The notes: generated from the letters alone by a model not told the origin. Positions 6,649 to 14,825 are shown, numbered from the stretch's first letter. The stretch: DNA of 15,758 nucleotides from Prevotellaceae bacterium UBA1786 (GCA_002314525.1 DCGE01000006.1:285-16042); one strand, 5' to 3'. Numbers and translations are program-made.

Positions 6649-7485
6649 TATCTATACATATTATTCTTGGTATCCGTGATGCTTGCAGTACCAATGCAGA
6701 GTACTGCAAAAGACAAAAAGAAGAAGAATGAGCCTATGACCAAAAACTTTGAGCCGGACCCGCTTCCTTTTTCGTCGAAAGCAAAGCCAGACACCCCGGC
6801 ACCGAAGGTCAGAGAGCCAAGGGCCTTCAGCATCCAGGTATCAACAGACAAGGAAGGGGGAATTCAGGGTATAGACGTCAGTCACTATCAAGGTAAAATA
6901 AACTGGAAAGAGGTTGCGAAGACCAACATCCCAAAGTTTGTATATATAAAAGCTTCTGAAGGTAAGTCACTTGTCGATGAATTCTACAACGAATATTTCA
7001 CACAGGCGAAAGCACATGGTTTCAAAGTAGGAAGCTATCATTTCTTCCGACCCGGCATCGATGTAGAGGTGCAATACAAGCTGTTCATCGGAAACATCAA
7101 GGTCAAAGAACAAGACCTGCTTCCTCTGATTGATGTGGAAATCATGACTGGAGTGGAAAGCATTGAGATTTTCCAGAGAAGGCTCCTGACTTTCTGCAAG
7201 TTGGTTGCTCATGCCTTCAACGGGCAGAAGCCAATCATATATACCGGAAAGAACTTCTATGACAAGTACATCGCGTCAAACAGCCAACTCCGTCAGTATC
7301 AATTCATGATTGCAGCCTACCAAGACAATCAGCCTCAGTTAGCCAACGGAGACGATTATCTGATATGGCAATACACAGGAAAAGGTAAAATGAACGGTAT
7401 CAAAGGAAATGTAGATAGGAGCCGCTTCGTGGGGACCCACACACTTTCAGAAATTCTTGTGGATCAAAAGAAGATACCTAAATAA
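6637..7485 (+). CDS. Secreted GH25 muramidase (lysozyme)
   Basis: 282 aa. A GH25 enzyme, expected to cleave the MurNAc-GlcNAc beta-1,4 bond of peptidoglycan. The ATG at 6637 is chosen because a promoter -7 box lies at 6609-6616; the in-frame TTG at 6586 would sit in the -33 element. Residues 1-24 form a signal peptide (MQRYYLYILFLVSVMLAVPM, cleavage near STA/KD). A lysine- and proline-rich linker follows, to about residue 75. The GH25 barrel begins at GIDVSHYQGKINW (Asp80). It continues with VYIKASEG, GSYHFFRP, LIDVEI (Asp166 and Glu168, the expected catalytic pair) and the C-terminal WQYTGKGKMNGIKGNVDRSRF (244-264 region, Asp260). All the usual acidic residues are present, so it should be active in the periplasm or outside. 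The next gene starts 26 nt downstream, probably in one transcript. Confidence 0.9.
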   Translation: MQRYYLYILFLVSVMLAVPMQSTAKDKKKKNEPMTKNFEPDPLPFSSKAKPDTPAPKVREPRAFSIQVSTDKEGGIQGIDVSHYQGKINWKEVAKTNIPKFVYIKASEGKSLVDEFYNEYFTQAKAHGFKVGSYHFFRPGIDVEVQYKLFIGNIKVKEQDLLPLIDVEIMTGVESIEIFQRRLLTFCKLVAHAFNGQKPIIYTGKNFYDKYIASNSQLRQYQFMIAAYQDNQPQLANGDDYLIWQYTGKGKMNGIKGNVDRSRFVGTHTLSEILVDQKKIPK

Positions 7486-7511
7486 ATCCCGCAACTAAAA
7501 AAACAAACAAT

Positions 7512-8726
7512 ATGTATTCTACGACTCAAAAACTCCCACAAAGGACTGTTGATGCCATATCGACATCATGCATGATACTCTTTGCCCTGTTCAGCTTCTT
7601 CTACCTATATTTCCTTCAGGCAGAATTGCTGTCAGAAGCTCAGTTCGCGTTTTCACATGGTGTAACGACATATTCGCACTTCTTCGGTGCACTGATGATC
7701 ACAGTCATTCTGATATTGGTTCAGTTTGTCACTGCCCGTCTCTCAAAACTGAGCGGCAAGACATATGCTGTTACTTATTTCCCCTCGTTCATGCTATTGG
7801 CTGTCCTGTCAAGCATAGACAGGGATGTTCTTGCACACTTCTCATTCGGAAGCTGGACGTGGATTATGCCACTACTTTTAGTTTTATACGGTCTTGTGGT
7901 TGTAATAATAAAGCAGATTTCCTTTCATTTCTCTTCGTTTGATGACGAAAACCACGTAAGTCGGTATCTCTGGCCAAACTACCTCATCATGCTTATCATG
8001 ATCCTATGGTGCGGTTCGATGCAAAATGCAGACGATGTATTCATGTATGAACTGAAAGCAGAACAATACATCATCGACAGGAAATACGAAAAGGCAGCCA
8101 ATGTGGGTAAGGAATCGCTGAAGACTTCACCCCGTCTGAATCAACTGAGATGCTATGCTCTGGCACAACTCGGCAGACTTGGCGAAGGATTGTTTGACTA
8201 TCCTCAACCATATGGCGGTGCTGGGTTGATAGATATTTCCGATACTATGTCTTACGAACGTTTCACAAGCCGCGATGTATGTGAAGCACTGGGTACATAC
8301 TGCGGAAAATCCATAAAATCAGTAAATAGATATTTTGAAATTGTAATGGAAAGCGAGACGGCACAGAACGACACATTAGTCGGTGATTACTATCTCTGTA
8401 ACCGTCTGCTGAACAACGATCTTCAGGGTTTTCTGGAGAAGTTGCCTGTATATTATAATATCACAGACTCAACCCCTCTGACAGACCTGCCTCGAATATA
8501 CAAAGAAGCACTTGTCGTTGAGGCAAGTGCTATAAGTGAGGATTCCCTGAACAACTTCTGCGATTCGCTCATCCTACAGTCATTCCGTGATTACAATGCT
8601 CTGCAGGATGAATACAAAGACGACACTGAACGTCTGAACTATTCGCGCAGGAACTTCGGGAATACATTCTTCTTCCACAAAGACTACTCTGACAACTCAG
8701 CTCTTCTTTCTGAGTACGACCGCTGA
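7512..8726 (+). CDS. Polytopic membrane protein with TPR-like segment (possibly DUF6057-like), unknown function
   Basis: 404 aa. The first 171 residues hold five likely membrane helices (about 17-37, 55-75, 86-103, 113-136 and 155-171). A soluble remainder follows. In it, residues 178-230 (AEQYIIDRKYEKAANVGKES, then ending in GLFDYPQ) look like tetratricopeptide-type helical pairs. This arrangement recalls the DUF6057 membrane proteins of Bacteroidales, but it is shorter than the members I recall, and the assignment is weak. It sits 26 nt after the GH25 gene and could work with it in the envelope. The last 30 nt overlap the 3' end of the convergent glgB. No catalytic motif is recognised. Confidence 0.7.
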   Translation: MYSTTQKLPQRTVDAISTSCMILFALFSFFYLYFLQAELLSEAQFAFSHGVTTYSHFFGALMITVILILVQFVTARLSKLSGKTYAVTYFPSFMLLAVLSSIDRDVLAHFSFGSWTWIMPLLLVLYGLVVVIIKQISFHFSSFDDENHVSRYLWPNYLIMLIMILWCGSMQNADDVFMYELKAEQYIIDRKYEKAANVGKESLKTSPRLNQLRCYALAQLGRLGEGLFDYPQPYGGAGLIDISDTMSYERFTSRDVCEALGTYCGKSIKSVNRYFEIVMESETAQNDTLVGDYYLCNRLLNNDLQGFLEKLPVYYNITDSTPLTDLPRIYKEALVVEASAISEDSLNNFCDSLILQSFRDYNALQDEYKDDTERLNYSRRNFGNTFFFHKDYSDNSALLSEYDR

Positions 8727-10715
8727 ACGGGCTGGAATATAGAGTTTCAGCCATCCTTTTTCATCGCCAGCATACAGATCATCATGCATGGTGAAATGTT
8801 CGATGCTGTCATCCGATGAACCGAAGCCACCAAAAGATGTTGAGTCGGTATTGAGGGCCACACCGTACGAACCCTCCGGAACAAGGAACGGATAGTCTGT
8901 AAATGACTTAGAAGGGCTGAAATTGAAGACAAACAGCAAGCCACCTCGTCTGAATGCGAGTATCTGATCGCCGTCATTATGCCATATTTCATCAACCGGA
9001 GTTTTCTGGATATCTTTTTCTACTGATATGACATGCATCATCGCAGAGTCAAAATCACCAAGCCAATGATAACATAGTTCCTTGTTGTCAACAAGATTCC
9101 ACTGACGTCTTGCGTACTTATGACTCCAGCCATTACCCTGCCGAGGGAAGTCAATCCATTCCGGATGGCCGAATTCATTACCCATAAAATTAAGGTATCC
9201 ACCGTTTATAGTGGATAAAGTGAGGAGACGTATCATCTTATGAAGCGCAATACCACGTGTAGCTGCAAAGTTTTCATCTCCCTTGCGGAAATGCCAGTAC
9301 ATATCAGCATCAACAAGACGGAAGATGATTGTCTTATCTCCCACAAGTGCCTGATCGTGACTTTCTGCGTATGAGATGGTCTTCTCGTCTTTACGGCGAT
9401 TGGTCAGTTCCCATAGCAATGAGGATGGTTTCCAGTCCTCGTCCTTCAGTTCCTTGATGGTCTTTATCCAATAGTCTGGAATATTCATTGCCATTCGATA
9501 GTCAAAACCATATCCACCTTTTGCATATGACATGGCAAGTCCCGGCATTCCACTTACTTCTTCGGCTATCGTGATAGCCTCCTTACGAACCTCATGGATA
9601 AGCAGGTTTGCAAGAGTAAGATAGCATATCGCCTCCGGATCCTGATGACCATTATAGTAGTCAGCATAACCACCAAATGACTCACCCAGACCATGACTGT
9701 AGTAAAGCATCGACGTTACTCCATCAAAACGATATCCATCAAAACGGAATTCCTCAAGCCAGTACTTACAGTTGGACAAAAGGAAATGAAGCACCTCATT
9801 CTTTCCGTAATCAAAACAAAGGCTGTCCCATGCCGGATGCTCATGACAATCGCCTGGCATAAAATATTGATTTGGATCGCCTGCAAAGTTTCCGAGTCCC
9901 TCAGATTCATTCTTTACAGCATGGCTGTGAACAATATCCATAATGACCGAGATACCATTCTGATGGGCAGTATCAATCAGTTCCTTCAGTTCCTCAGGTG
10001 TACCGAAACGGCTGGAAGAAGCAAAGAAATTACTGACATGATATCCGAAACTGCCGTAATACGGATGCTCGGCAACAGCCATAATCTGAATACAGTTATA
10101 TCCGCCGGCTACTACACGTGGGAGGACATTGTCCTGAAACTGGCGATAGGAGCCTACAATTTCGGCATCCTGAGCCATGCCAATGTGGCACTCATATATC
10201 AAAAGAGGCGATTTCTTCGGTTTGAACGATTTTGTCTTCCACTGATATTCCTTTTCCGGAGCCCATACCTGAGCGGAGAATATCTTGGTTACAGAATCTT
10301 GTACGACACGATTGCACCATGCAGGGATGCGTTCGCCACATCCACCTGTCCAATGTACACTGAGTTTGTAAAGCTGACAATGCTTCAAAGCATACTCGGG
10401 GAGAGAAATCTCCCACACTCCATTTTCAAGTCTGGTAAGCTGGTATTGCGGCATTTCATGCCATCCGTTAAAATCTCCGACAAGGAAGATTTCCGTCGCA
10501 TTTGGAGCCCACTCGCGAAACACCCATCCCTGAGACGTTTTATGCAGACCGAAATACAGATACCCATCCGCGAAGTCTGACAACGTATGGCTGCCTCCAT
10601 GTGTAAGCTCGTTGAGTTTCCAAAGTACATGGTCATAACGCCCTTGTATGGCATCCTCAAAGGGACGAAGCCACTTATCATTTTTGACAAGAGCCAATCG
10701 TTTCCGCGCGACCAT
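8697..10715 (-). CDS. glgB: 1,4-alpha-glucan branching enzyme, eukaryote-type GH13
   Basis: 672 aa. Transfers alpha-1,4-glucan segments to 6-positions, creating glycogen branches in the cytosol. An N-terminal CBM48-like module (FREWAPNATEIFLVGDFNGW, residues 67-85) precedes the GH13 barrel. Barrel motifs in order are VIMDIVHSHA (258-266), FDGYRFDGVTSM (325-336, nucleophile Asp331), ITIAEEVSGMP (381-391, acid/base Glu385) and YAESHDQALVGDK (449-461, Asp454). The C-terminal beta domain ends in YIPARSAVVLRKKS. YRFDGVTSM and SGMP are typical of the eukaryotic/GH13_8 branch rather than the E. coli-type GlgB, as is usual in Bacteroidota. The gene starts 4 nt after the upstream YhcH-family stop, so translation is probably coupled. 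No glycogen synthase or phosphorylase is in the window. The start MVARKRLALV looks right because it follows that stop directly. Confidence 0.93.
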   Translation of the reverse strand: MVARKRLALVKNDKWLRPFEDAIQGRYDHVLWKLNELTHGGSHTLSDFADGYLYFGLHKTSQGWVFREWAPNATEIFLVGDFNGWHEMPQYQLTRLENGVWEISLPEYALKHCQLYKLSVHWTGGCGERIPAWCNRVVQDSVTKIFSAQVWAPEKEYQWKTKSFKPKKSPLLIYECHIGMAQDAEIVGSYRQFQDNVLPRVVAGGYNCIQIMAVAEHPYYGSFGYHVSNFFASSSRFGTPEELKELIDTAHQNGISVIMDIVHSHAVKNESEGLGNFAGDPNQYFMPGDCHEHPAWDSLCFDYGKNEVLHFLLSNCKYWLEEFRFDGYRFDGVTSMLYYSHGLGESFGGYADYYNGHQDPEAICYLTLANLLIHEVRKEAITIAEEVSGMPGLAMSYAKGGYGFDYRMAMNIPDYWIKTIKELKDEDWKPSSLLWELTNRRKDEKTISYAESHDQALVGDKTIIFRLVDADMYWHFRKGDENFAATRGIALHKMIRLLTLSTINGGYLNFMGNEFGHPEWIDFPRQGNGWSHKYARRQWNLVDNKELCYHWLGDFDSAMMHVISVEKDIQKTPVDEIWHNDGDQILAFRRGGLLFVFNFSPSKSFTDYPFLVPEGSYGVALNTDSTSFGGFGSSDDSIEHFTMHDDLYAGDEKGWLKLYIPARSAVVLRKKS

Positions 10716-10719
10716 ACAA

Positions 10720-11163
10720 TCAGGCTTTTACCTTGAAAATTATCTTGTGAAGATCATCGCAATCACAGATTGCAGGAGCATGACCATCCTGAGGGAAAAA
10801 GATGACGAACATTCCAGGGTAAATCGTTACATACTGCTGAGGTTCACCATCATATAGAGTCATATCAATAGATGCGTCGTATTCTGCCGCCGGAAGTTCC
10901 ACGCGTGGTGTGTACCCCATAGTCTCCGCATGGTTAAGCGGGACCTGAATATCAATCATAACATTGTGAGTTTCAAGTTTGGGCTCTCCCTTTTTCTTCC
11001 CTTTACAGAAATTGAAATTTGCAAAAAGATCATCACCTTTAATAGACACCTTACCTGCTGGTTGTTCATTGAGATTTGTTGTCTCAATGAATGTCACTAC
11101 ATCTGCAAAAAGAGGATTGAGTGACACATAGTTCTTTAGGTTCTCAAGTTTATCAATAATCAT
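10720..11163 (-). CDS. YhcH/YjgK/YiaL (EbgC-like) family cupin, probable sugar anomerase
   Basis: 147 aa, full length for the DUF386 family, a beta-sandwich protein group that includes EbgC and the sialic-acid anomerase NanQ (YhcH). The family signature is clear: HNVMIDIQVPL (66-76), Glu80, then PGMFVIFFPQDGHAP (116-130) with His128, and HKIIFKVKA at the C-terminus. His66, Glu80 and His128 are the likely metal ligands. It is cytosolic and lacks a signal peptide. It lies between the MORN gene (18 nt upstream) and glgB (4 nt downstream) in one operon, which suggests a role in carbohydrate metabolism, but its sugar cannot be read from the sequence. Confidence 0.88.
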   Translation of the reverse strand: MIIDKLENLKNYVSLNPLFADVVTFIETTNLNEQPAGKVSIKGDDLFANFNFCKGKKKGEPKLETHNVMIDIQVPLNHAETMGYTPRVELPAAEYDASIDMTLYDGEPQQYVTIYPGMFVIFFPQDGHAPAICDCDDLHKIIFKVKA

Positions 11164-11181
11164 AGCAAAACTGATTTATTG

Positions 11182-12312
11182 TTAAATATCGGCCTTCCCT
11201 CTATGGTAATGGCCACTTCTTATCACTTTTCCGTTTTTATCGCGTTCCACGAAATTTCCATCGCGTACATCATCAAGATAACTTCCTTCAAAACGGATTC
11301 CATCGGCAGCTTCTTCGACGAACTTTCCGTTTTTCTTACCTTTCACGAAATGGCCTTTAGCTTTCGACCCGTCTTTCATGCGCATTATTCCGTCACCGTG
11401 CATCTCGCCATCAGCCCATTCGCCATCATAGAGTTCTCCAGTTTTTGATGTATATTTTCCAAGACCATGTTGCTTGTCGGCGATCCAATAGCCTTCATAT
11501 TTTGAACCGTCAGGCCACGTAAATGTACCGAAGCCCTCCATCTGACCATTTCGGAACGATCCGACATACTTTCTTTTGTCAGCATATGTGAATATTCCCT
11601 GACCGGAACGCTGACCATTAAGATACTCGCCCTCAAACTTATCACCATTGGCAAACACATAGATTCCCTTACCATTCATGAAGTCGTCTTTCCACATTCC
11701 ATCATATCTGTCGCCTGAAGAATAGTAGTATATGCCTTTGCCGTTTCTCATGTTATTTGCCATCTGACCTTGATAGCGATTGCCATCAGCCCAGTCATAC
11801 TTACCGATACCGCTTTTCTTATCTTCAAGCCAACCTCCCTGATAGGTCATTCCATCCTTCCAGATATATGTTCCGTTTTCGTCTTGGCGTTTGTCCATAT
11901 GCCACTGACCAATATATTTGTCACCATTATGATAATACATTGTACCCTGACCTTCCTGATAGTCCTTGTACCACATACCATCATACTTGTTGCCATTCAT
12001 GAAAGTATATACGCCCTGACCATGCTGATGATCCTGATACCAATAACCTTCATACTTTTCACCATCTGTAAAAGTATAGGTTCCATATCCTTCACGCTTT
12101 CCCTTCACATATCCTCCCTCATAAACATCGCCATTAGGAAATTTGGTAATCCCCTTGCCGAAAGGCTTACCTCCGACAAGATCACCTGTATAAACAGACT
12201 TGTCCTTAAAAACATATGTGCCTTTTGTTTCTTTCTGGGCATAGGCAGTTATCATGCCAATTGTGAATAGCATAATAACACAAATATTCCGGTAAAATAA
12301 TGTCATTTTCAT
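11182..12312 (-). CDS. Secreted MORN-repeat protein (about 14 repeats)
   Basis: 376 aa. A signal peptide (about 1-25, ending AYA before Gln26) precedes a nearly continuous array of about 14 MORN repeats of 23-24 residues with the pattern G-x-G-x-x-x-x-x-x-G-x-x-Y-x-G-x-W. Good examples are GYGTYTFTDGEKYEGYW and GFGTFTWPDGSKYEGYW. The last three repeats (from about residue 300) degenerate. One repeat near residue 145 is 24 long (KRQDENGTYIW). MORN arrays form extended beta-sheets that act in scaffolding or membrane binding; the cargo here is unknown. With a signal peptide and no anchor it should be periplasmic or outside. It is first in an operon with the YhcH-family gene and glgB. The start could also be Met3 (ATG at 12306), which fits the predicted transcript start better. 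Confidence 0.9.
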   Translation of the reverse strand: MKMTLFYRNICVIMLFTIGMITAYAQKETKGTYVFKDKSVYTGDLVGGKPFGKGITKFPNGDVYEGGYVKGKREGYGTYTFTDGEKYEGYWYQDHQHGQGVYTFMNGNKYDGMWYKDYQEGQGTMYYHNGDKYIGQWHMDKRQDENGTYIWKDGMTYQGGWLEDKKSGIGKYDWADGNRYQGQMANNMRNGKGIYYYSSGDRYDGMWKDDFMNGKGIYVFANGDKFEGEYLNGQRSGQGIFTYADKRKYVGSFRNGQMEGFGTFTWPDGSKYEGYWIADKQHGLGKYTSKTGELYDGEWADGEMHGDGIMRMKDGSKAKGHFVKGKKNGKFVEEAADGIRFEGSYLDDVRDGNFVERDKNGKVIRSGHYHRGKADI

Positions 12313-12343
12313 TTTGCAAATTTACTAAATTTCTATATCTTTG
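12313..12343 (+). promoter_or_regulatory. Promoter of the antiporter gene, overlapping the divergent MORN promoter
   Basis: TTTG at 12313-12316, a 19-bp spacer, and TATCTTTG at 12336-12343, followed 20 nt later by the ATG at 12363. It occupies almost the same bases as the minus-strand promoter, so the two should compete for polymerase. Confidence 0.75.
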
Positions 12344-12347
12344 CAAA
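12317..12347 (-). promoter_or_regulatory. Promoter of the MORN-yhcH-glgB operon
   Basis: Read on the minus strand: TTTG at 12347-12344, a 19-bp spacer, and TAAATTTG at 12324-12317, matching the Bacteroidota -33/-7 consensus. The expected transcript start near 12310 falls at or inside the first codon of the MORN gene, so translation may be leaderless or begin at Met3. Confidence 0.65.
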
Positions 12348-12362
12348 ATAATTTTGATAAGT

Positions 12363-13988
12363 ATGACGATTTTTCTAATTTCTTTTGCATTCATCATCTT
12401 CTGGTGCCTATTCCTTAACAAAATTGCAAACCGTATCGGAATACCATCACTGCTGCTTTTCATCCTTCTCGGACTTTTCTCTGGATGGATGGATGAAGCT
12501 GACACAGAAATGCTGAGCAATGTAGGAGATACGTGTTCCATAGCACTCATTTTCATCATGTTCTATGGTGGTTTCGGCACTAATTGGAAGACTGCACGAC
12601 CTGTAGCCCTTGAGTCGGGACTATTGGCGACCATAGGCGTATTCATTACTGCCGGGATAGTAGGCAGCTTCTGCTACTGCATACTCCACTGGGGGCTTGT
12701 AGAGAGTTTCCTCATGGGTGCCGTCATAAGTTCAACAGACGCTGCAACTGTATTCTCTATACTGAGAACGCACAACTTAGGATTGAAGTACAATACAGCT
12801 CCTATCCTGGAGATCGAAAGCGGTTCGAACGACCCTTGTTCATATATGCTAACCTTGGTCCTGCTTACTGTCTTACAAGGCTCCATTACTGGCGGTGAAG
12901 TGGCATGGATGATATTCACGCAGTTGGTATTTGGTGCTGCATGTGGACTCGGAATAGCATGGCTGGCAGTGAAGATACTCAAGCATGACAAGCTACCTGA
13001 GGGCTTTGACATGATGTTCTTCATAGCTGTGGCGATATTGGCATACGCTCTGCCGAATATTCCAGCAATAAACGGCAATGGATATCTCAGTACATATATC
13101 GTCGGTATCGTGCTTGGCAACTCTGAATTCCGTAACCGTAAGGCGATAGTCCATTTCTTCGATGGAACGACAAGTCTATGCCAGATCATAATCTTCTACT
13201 TCCTAGGCTATATCTGCACTCCTGCAAAGTTGCTTCCTGCACTCGTTCCAGCAGTGCTGATATTCCTTTTCATCTCATTGGTAGCCAGGACTTTTGCAGT
13301 AAGTTCAATTCTGCTGCCGTTCAGAAAATACCGTCAGCATCTTAACCAGATAGGCCTTGTTTCATTTGTAGGTCTGAGAGGAGCCGCCTCAATCGTATTT
13401 GCCATCATGACACTTACCACAACAGGCATTGTGGGTCTGGATCATGACATATTCAGCATCGTGTTCGTGATTGTGCTGATTTCAATCCTGCTTCAGGGTT
13501 CACTCATTCCTAAGGCCTCAAGGGTTTTCAACATGATTGACAAGAACACTGATATCCGTCATACATTCACAGACTTCAGTGAGAACTCAGAGATCTCATT
13601 CGGAAGGATTACATTGGACGAAAACAGTTCGTGGGCTGGAAAAAACATAAAGGAACTCTGTCTGCCTAAGGAAATTCTCATATCCCTGATCATACGTGAC
13701 GAGGAACGAATCATTCCAAGAGGGCATACACATTTGCTACCAGGTGATACCATCATCATAAGCAGCAAGTCCTTCAATGAAGAGACAGAACATAACATCA
13801 TTGAGCACAAAATATCAAACGAGAGTGAATGGATAGGACAGACAATAAAAGACTATGCTCACAAGAAAGGAAGTGACGCTCAAATCATTTTAATCAAAAG
13901 AGGCAAAGACTCCATCATTCCCAATGGTGATACAGTATTCATGAGGAACGATATACTGATAGTTCTCAAATTCGATAATAAAAAATAA
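12363..13988 (+). CDS. CPA1-type cation/proton antiporter with tandem TrkA_C domains (NhaP2/CvrA-like)
   Basis: 541 aa. An inner-membrane antiporter exchanging K+ or Na+ for H+. The ATG at 12363 is chosen because the promoter -7 box is at 12336-12343; the longer reading from 12300 would start upstream of the promoter and adds a non-membrane leader. About 12 membrane segments run to residue 390. The CPA1 ion-site motifs SSTDAATV (Asp126) and ESGSNDP (152-158, with Asp157) are intact. The C-terminus carries two TrkA_C (RCK_C) domains, about 410-470 (FGRITLDENSSWAGKNIKEL to GDTIIIS) and 480-538 (ISNESEWIGQTIKDY to NDILIVLKF). No RCK_N nucleotide-binding domain is seen. The family name cvrA/nhaP2 fits, but ion preference cannot be read. 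Its stop codon abuts the stop of the convergent GH25 gene. Confidence 0.9.
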   Translation: MTIFLISFAFIIFWCLFLNKIANRIGIPSLLLFILLGLFSGWMDEADTEMLSNVGDTCSIALIFIMFYGGFGTNWKTARPVALESGLLATIGVFITAGIVGSFCYCILHWGLVESFLMGAVISSTDAATVFSILRTHNLGLKYNTAPILEIESGSNDPCSYMLTLVLLTVLQGSITGGEVAWMIFTQLVFGAACGLGIAWLAVKILKHDKLPEGFDMMFFIAVAILAYALPNIPAINGNGYLSTYIVGIVLGNSEFRNRKAIVHFFDGTTSLCQIIIFYFLGYICTPAKLLPALVPAVLIFLFISLVARTFAVSSILLPFRKYRQHLNQIGLVSFVGLRGAASIVFAIMTLTTTGIVGLDHDIFSIVFVIVLISILLQGSLIPKASRVFNMIDKNTDIRHTFTDFSENSEISFGRITLDENSSWAGKNIKELCLPKEILISLIIRDEERIIPRGHTHLLPGDTIIISSKSFNEETEHNIIEHKISNESEWIGQTIKDYAHKKGSDAQIILIKRGKDSIIPNGDTVFMRNDILIVLKFDNKK

Positions 13989-14819
13989 TTATTGCTTCGT
14001 TGCCAACGAATCGGGCATATAACTATTCCATTTATCCTCTGACTTAGGTTTACTCAATGTAAGGCACAGCAAGTCCGAGAAAGTTCCGTTGAACACATTT
14101 ATGTCAACCTTTGATTTAATTCCGTCAATGGTTCCTACATCTGTGTGCTGCCAGAACTTCCATTGGCCGGTATAAGCCAATTCTTCAACGTAGTAATGGG
14201 CTATCCAATATGGATACTTGTCAAATTCAGGTCCACTGAGATAGTCTCTTTTCATAGAGTATGATGTATATAAAATAGGTGTTACTCCGTAATGTTTCTC
14301 TACAATATTCATCCAGTCAAGAATACCTTCGCGAATCTGACGTGGAGTATAGCTTCCCAACTGTTCAACATCAAGTACGGGGTATAAATCCCTGTCTTTC
14401 AGATCTACCACATTGCAGAAGAACTCTGCCTGTTCCTGAGGTGTGCTTTTTGTGGAAAAAACATGATATGCACCTCTGATTATCCCATGTTTTCTGGCTG
14501 AAGCGAAGTTGTAGACAAAGTATTCATCAAGTATTGTCTTTCCCTCCGTCGCTTTGATGAAAACAAAACTTACAGGTTCCCCGTCTATCCGACTGTCAGA
14601 CAGCGAATCCCAATCGATTTCCTCTTGATAGTGTGACACATCAATACCTCTGACAGTTGCAATAGGAAAGAAGACAGGACGATTACGAGCTTGCCATTTC
14701 CTGATATAAGGACTTGCTATATAAAGCCCGAAAATCAGAACAACAATAATTGCCAGTCCCCACACAAATGGTGTAGGAACTGGCATCTTGATTTTTTTAT
14801 TTTTGCGATTCTTTGTCAC
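13989..14819 (-). CDS. Membrane-anchored GH25 muramidase (lysozyme)
   Basis: 276 aa. A GH25 enzyme expected to cut peptidoglycan glycan strands. The N-terminus is very basic (TKNRKNKKIK) and is followed by a single membrane helix at about 18-37 (PFVWGLAIIVVLIFGLYIAS). This is a signal anchor that leaves the catalytic domain in the periplasm. GH25 motifs are RGIDVSHYQEEIDW (Asp60), FVFIKATEG, RGAYHVF, YPVLDVEQ (Asp150 and Glu152) and FWQHTDVGTIDGIKSKVDINVF (222-243 region, Asp239). The GTG at 14819 is chosen because it supplies the basic flank; an ATG at 14786 (Met12) is a weaker alternative. It lies 6 nt after the phosphofructokinase stop, so it is the second gene of that transcript, though the functional link is unclear. 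The stop codon directly abuts that of the convergent antiporter. Confidence 0.9.
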   Translation of the reverse strand: MTKNRKNKKIKMPVPTPFVWGLAIIVVLIFGLYIASPYIRKWQARNRPVFFPIATVRGIDVSHYQEEIDWDSLSDSRIDGEPVSFVFIKATEGKTILDEYFVYNFASARKHGIIRGAYHVFSTKSTPQEQAEFFCNVVDLKDRDLYPVLDVEQLGSYTPRQIREGILDWMNIVEKHYGVTPILYTSYSMKRDYLSGPEFDKYPYWIAHYYVEELAYTGQWKFWQHTDVGTIDGIKSKVDINVFNGTFSDLLCLTLSKPKSEDKWNSYMPDSLATKQ

Positions 14820-14825
14820 AACCGA

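Larger units (their letters stand above)
12311..12349. repeat. 10-bp perfect inverted repeat framing the divergent promoters
   Basis: ATTTTGCAAA (12311-12320) and TTTGCAAAAT (12340-12349) are exact reverse complements, 19 bases apart. Each TTTGCAAA core is itself palindromic and supplies a -33 TTTG for one strand and part of the -7 box for the other. Confidence 0.75.

Noticed and set aside
9693..10580. A 295-codon open frame antisense to glgB
   Set aside because: It is wholly inside a well-supported glgB, has no recognisable domain and no promoter, and looks like a shadow of the coding frame.
12300..12362. A 21-residue N-terminal extension of the antiporter
   Set aside because: It would be encoded by the promoter itself. 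The ATG at 12363 follows the -7 box and starts the first membrane helix.
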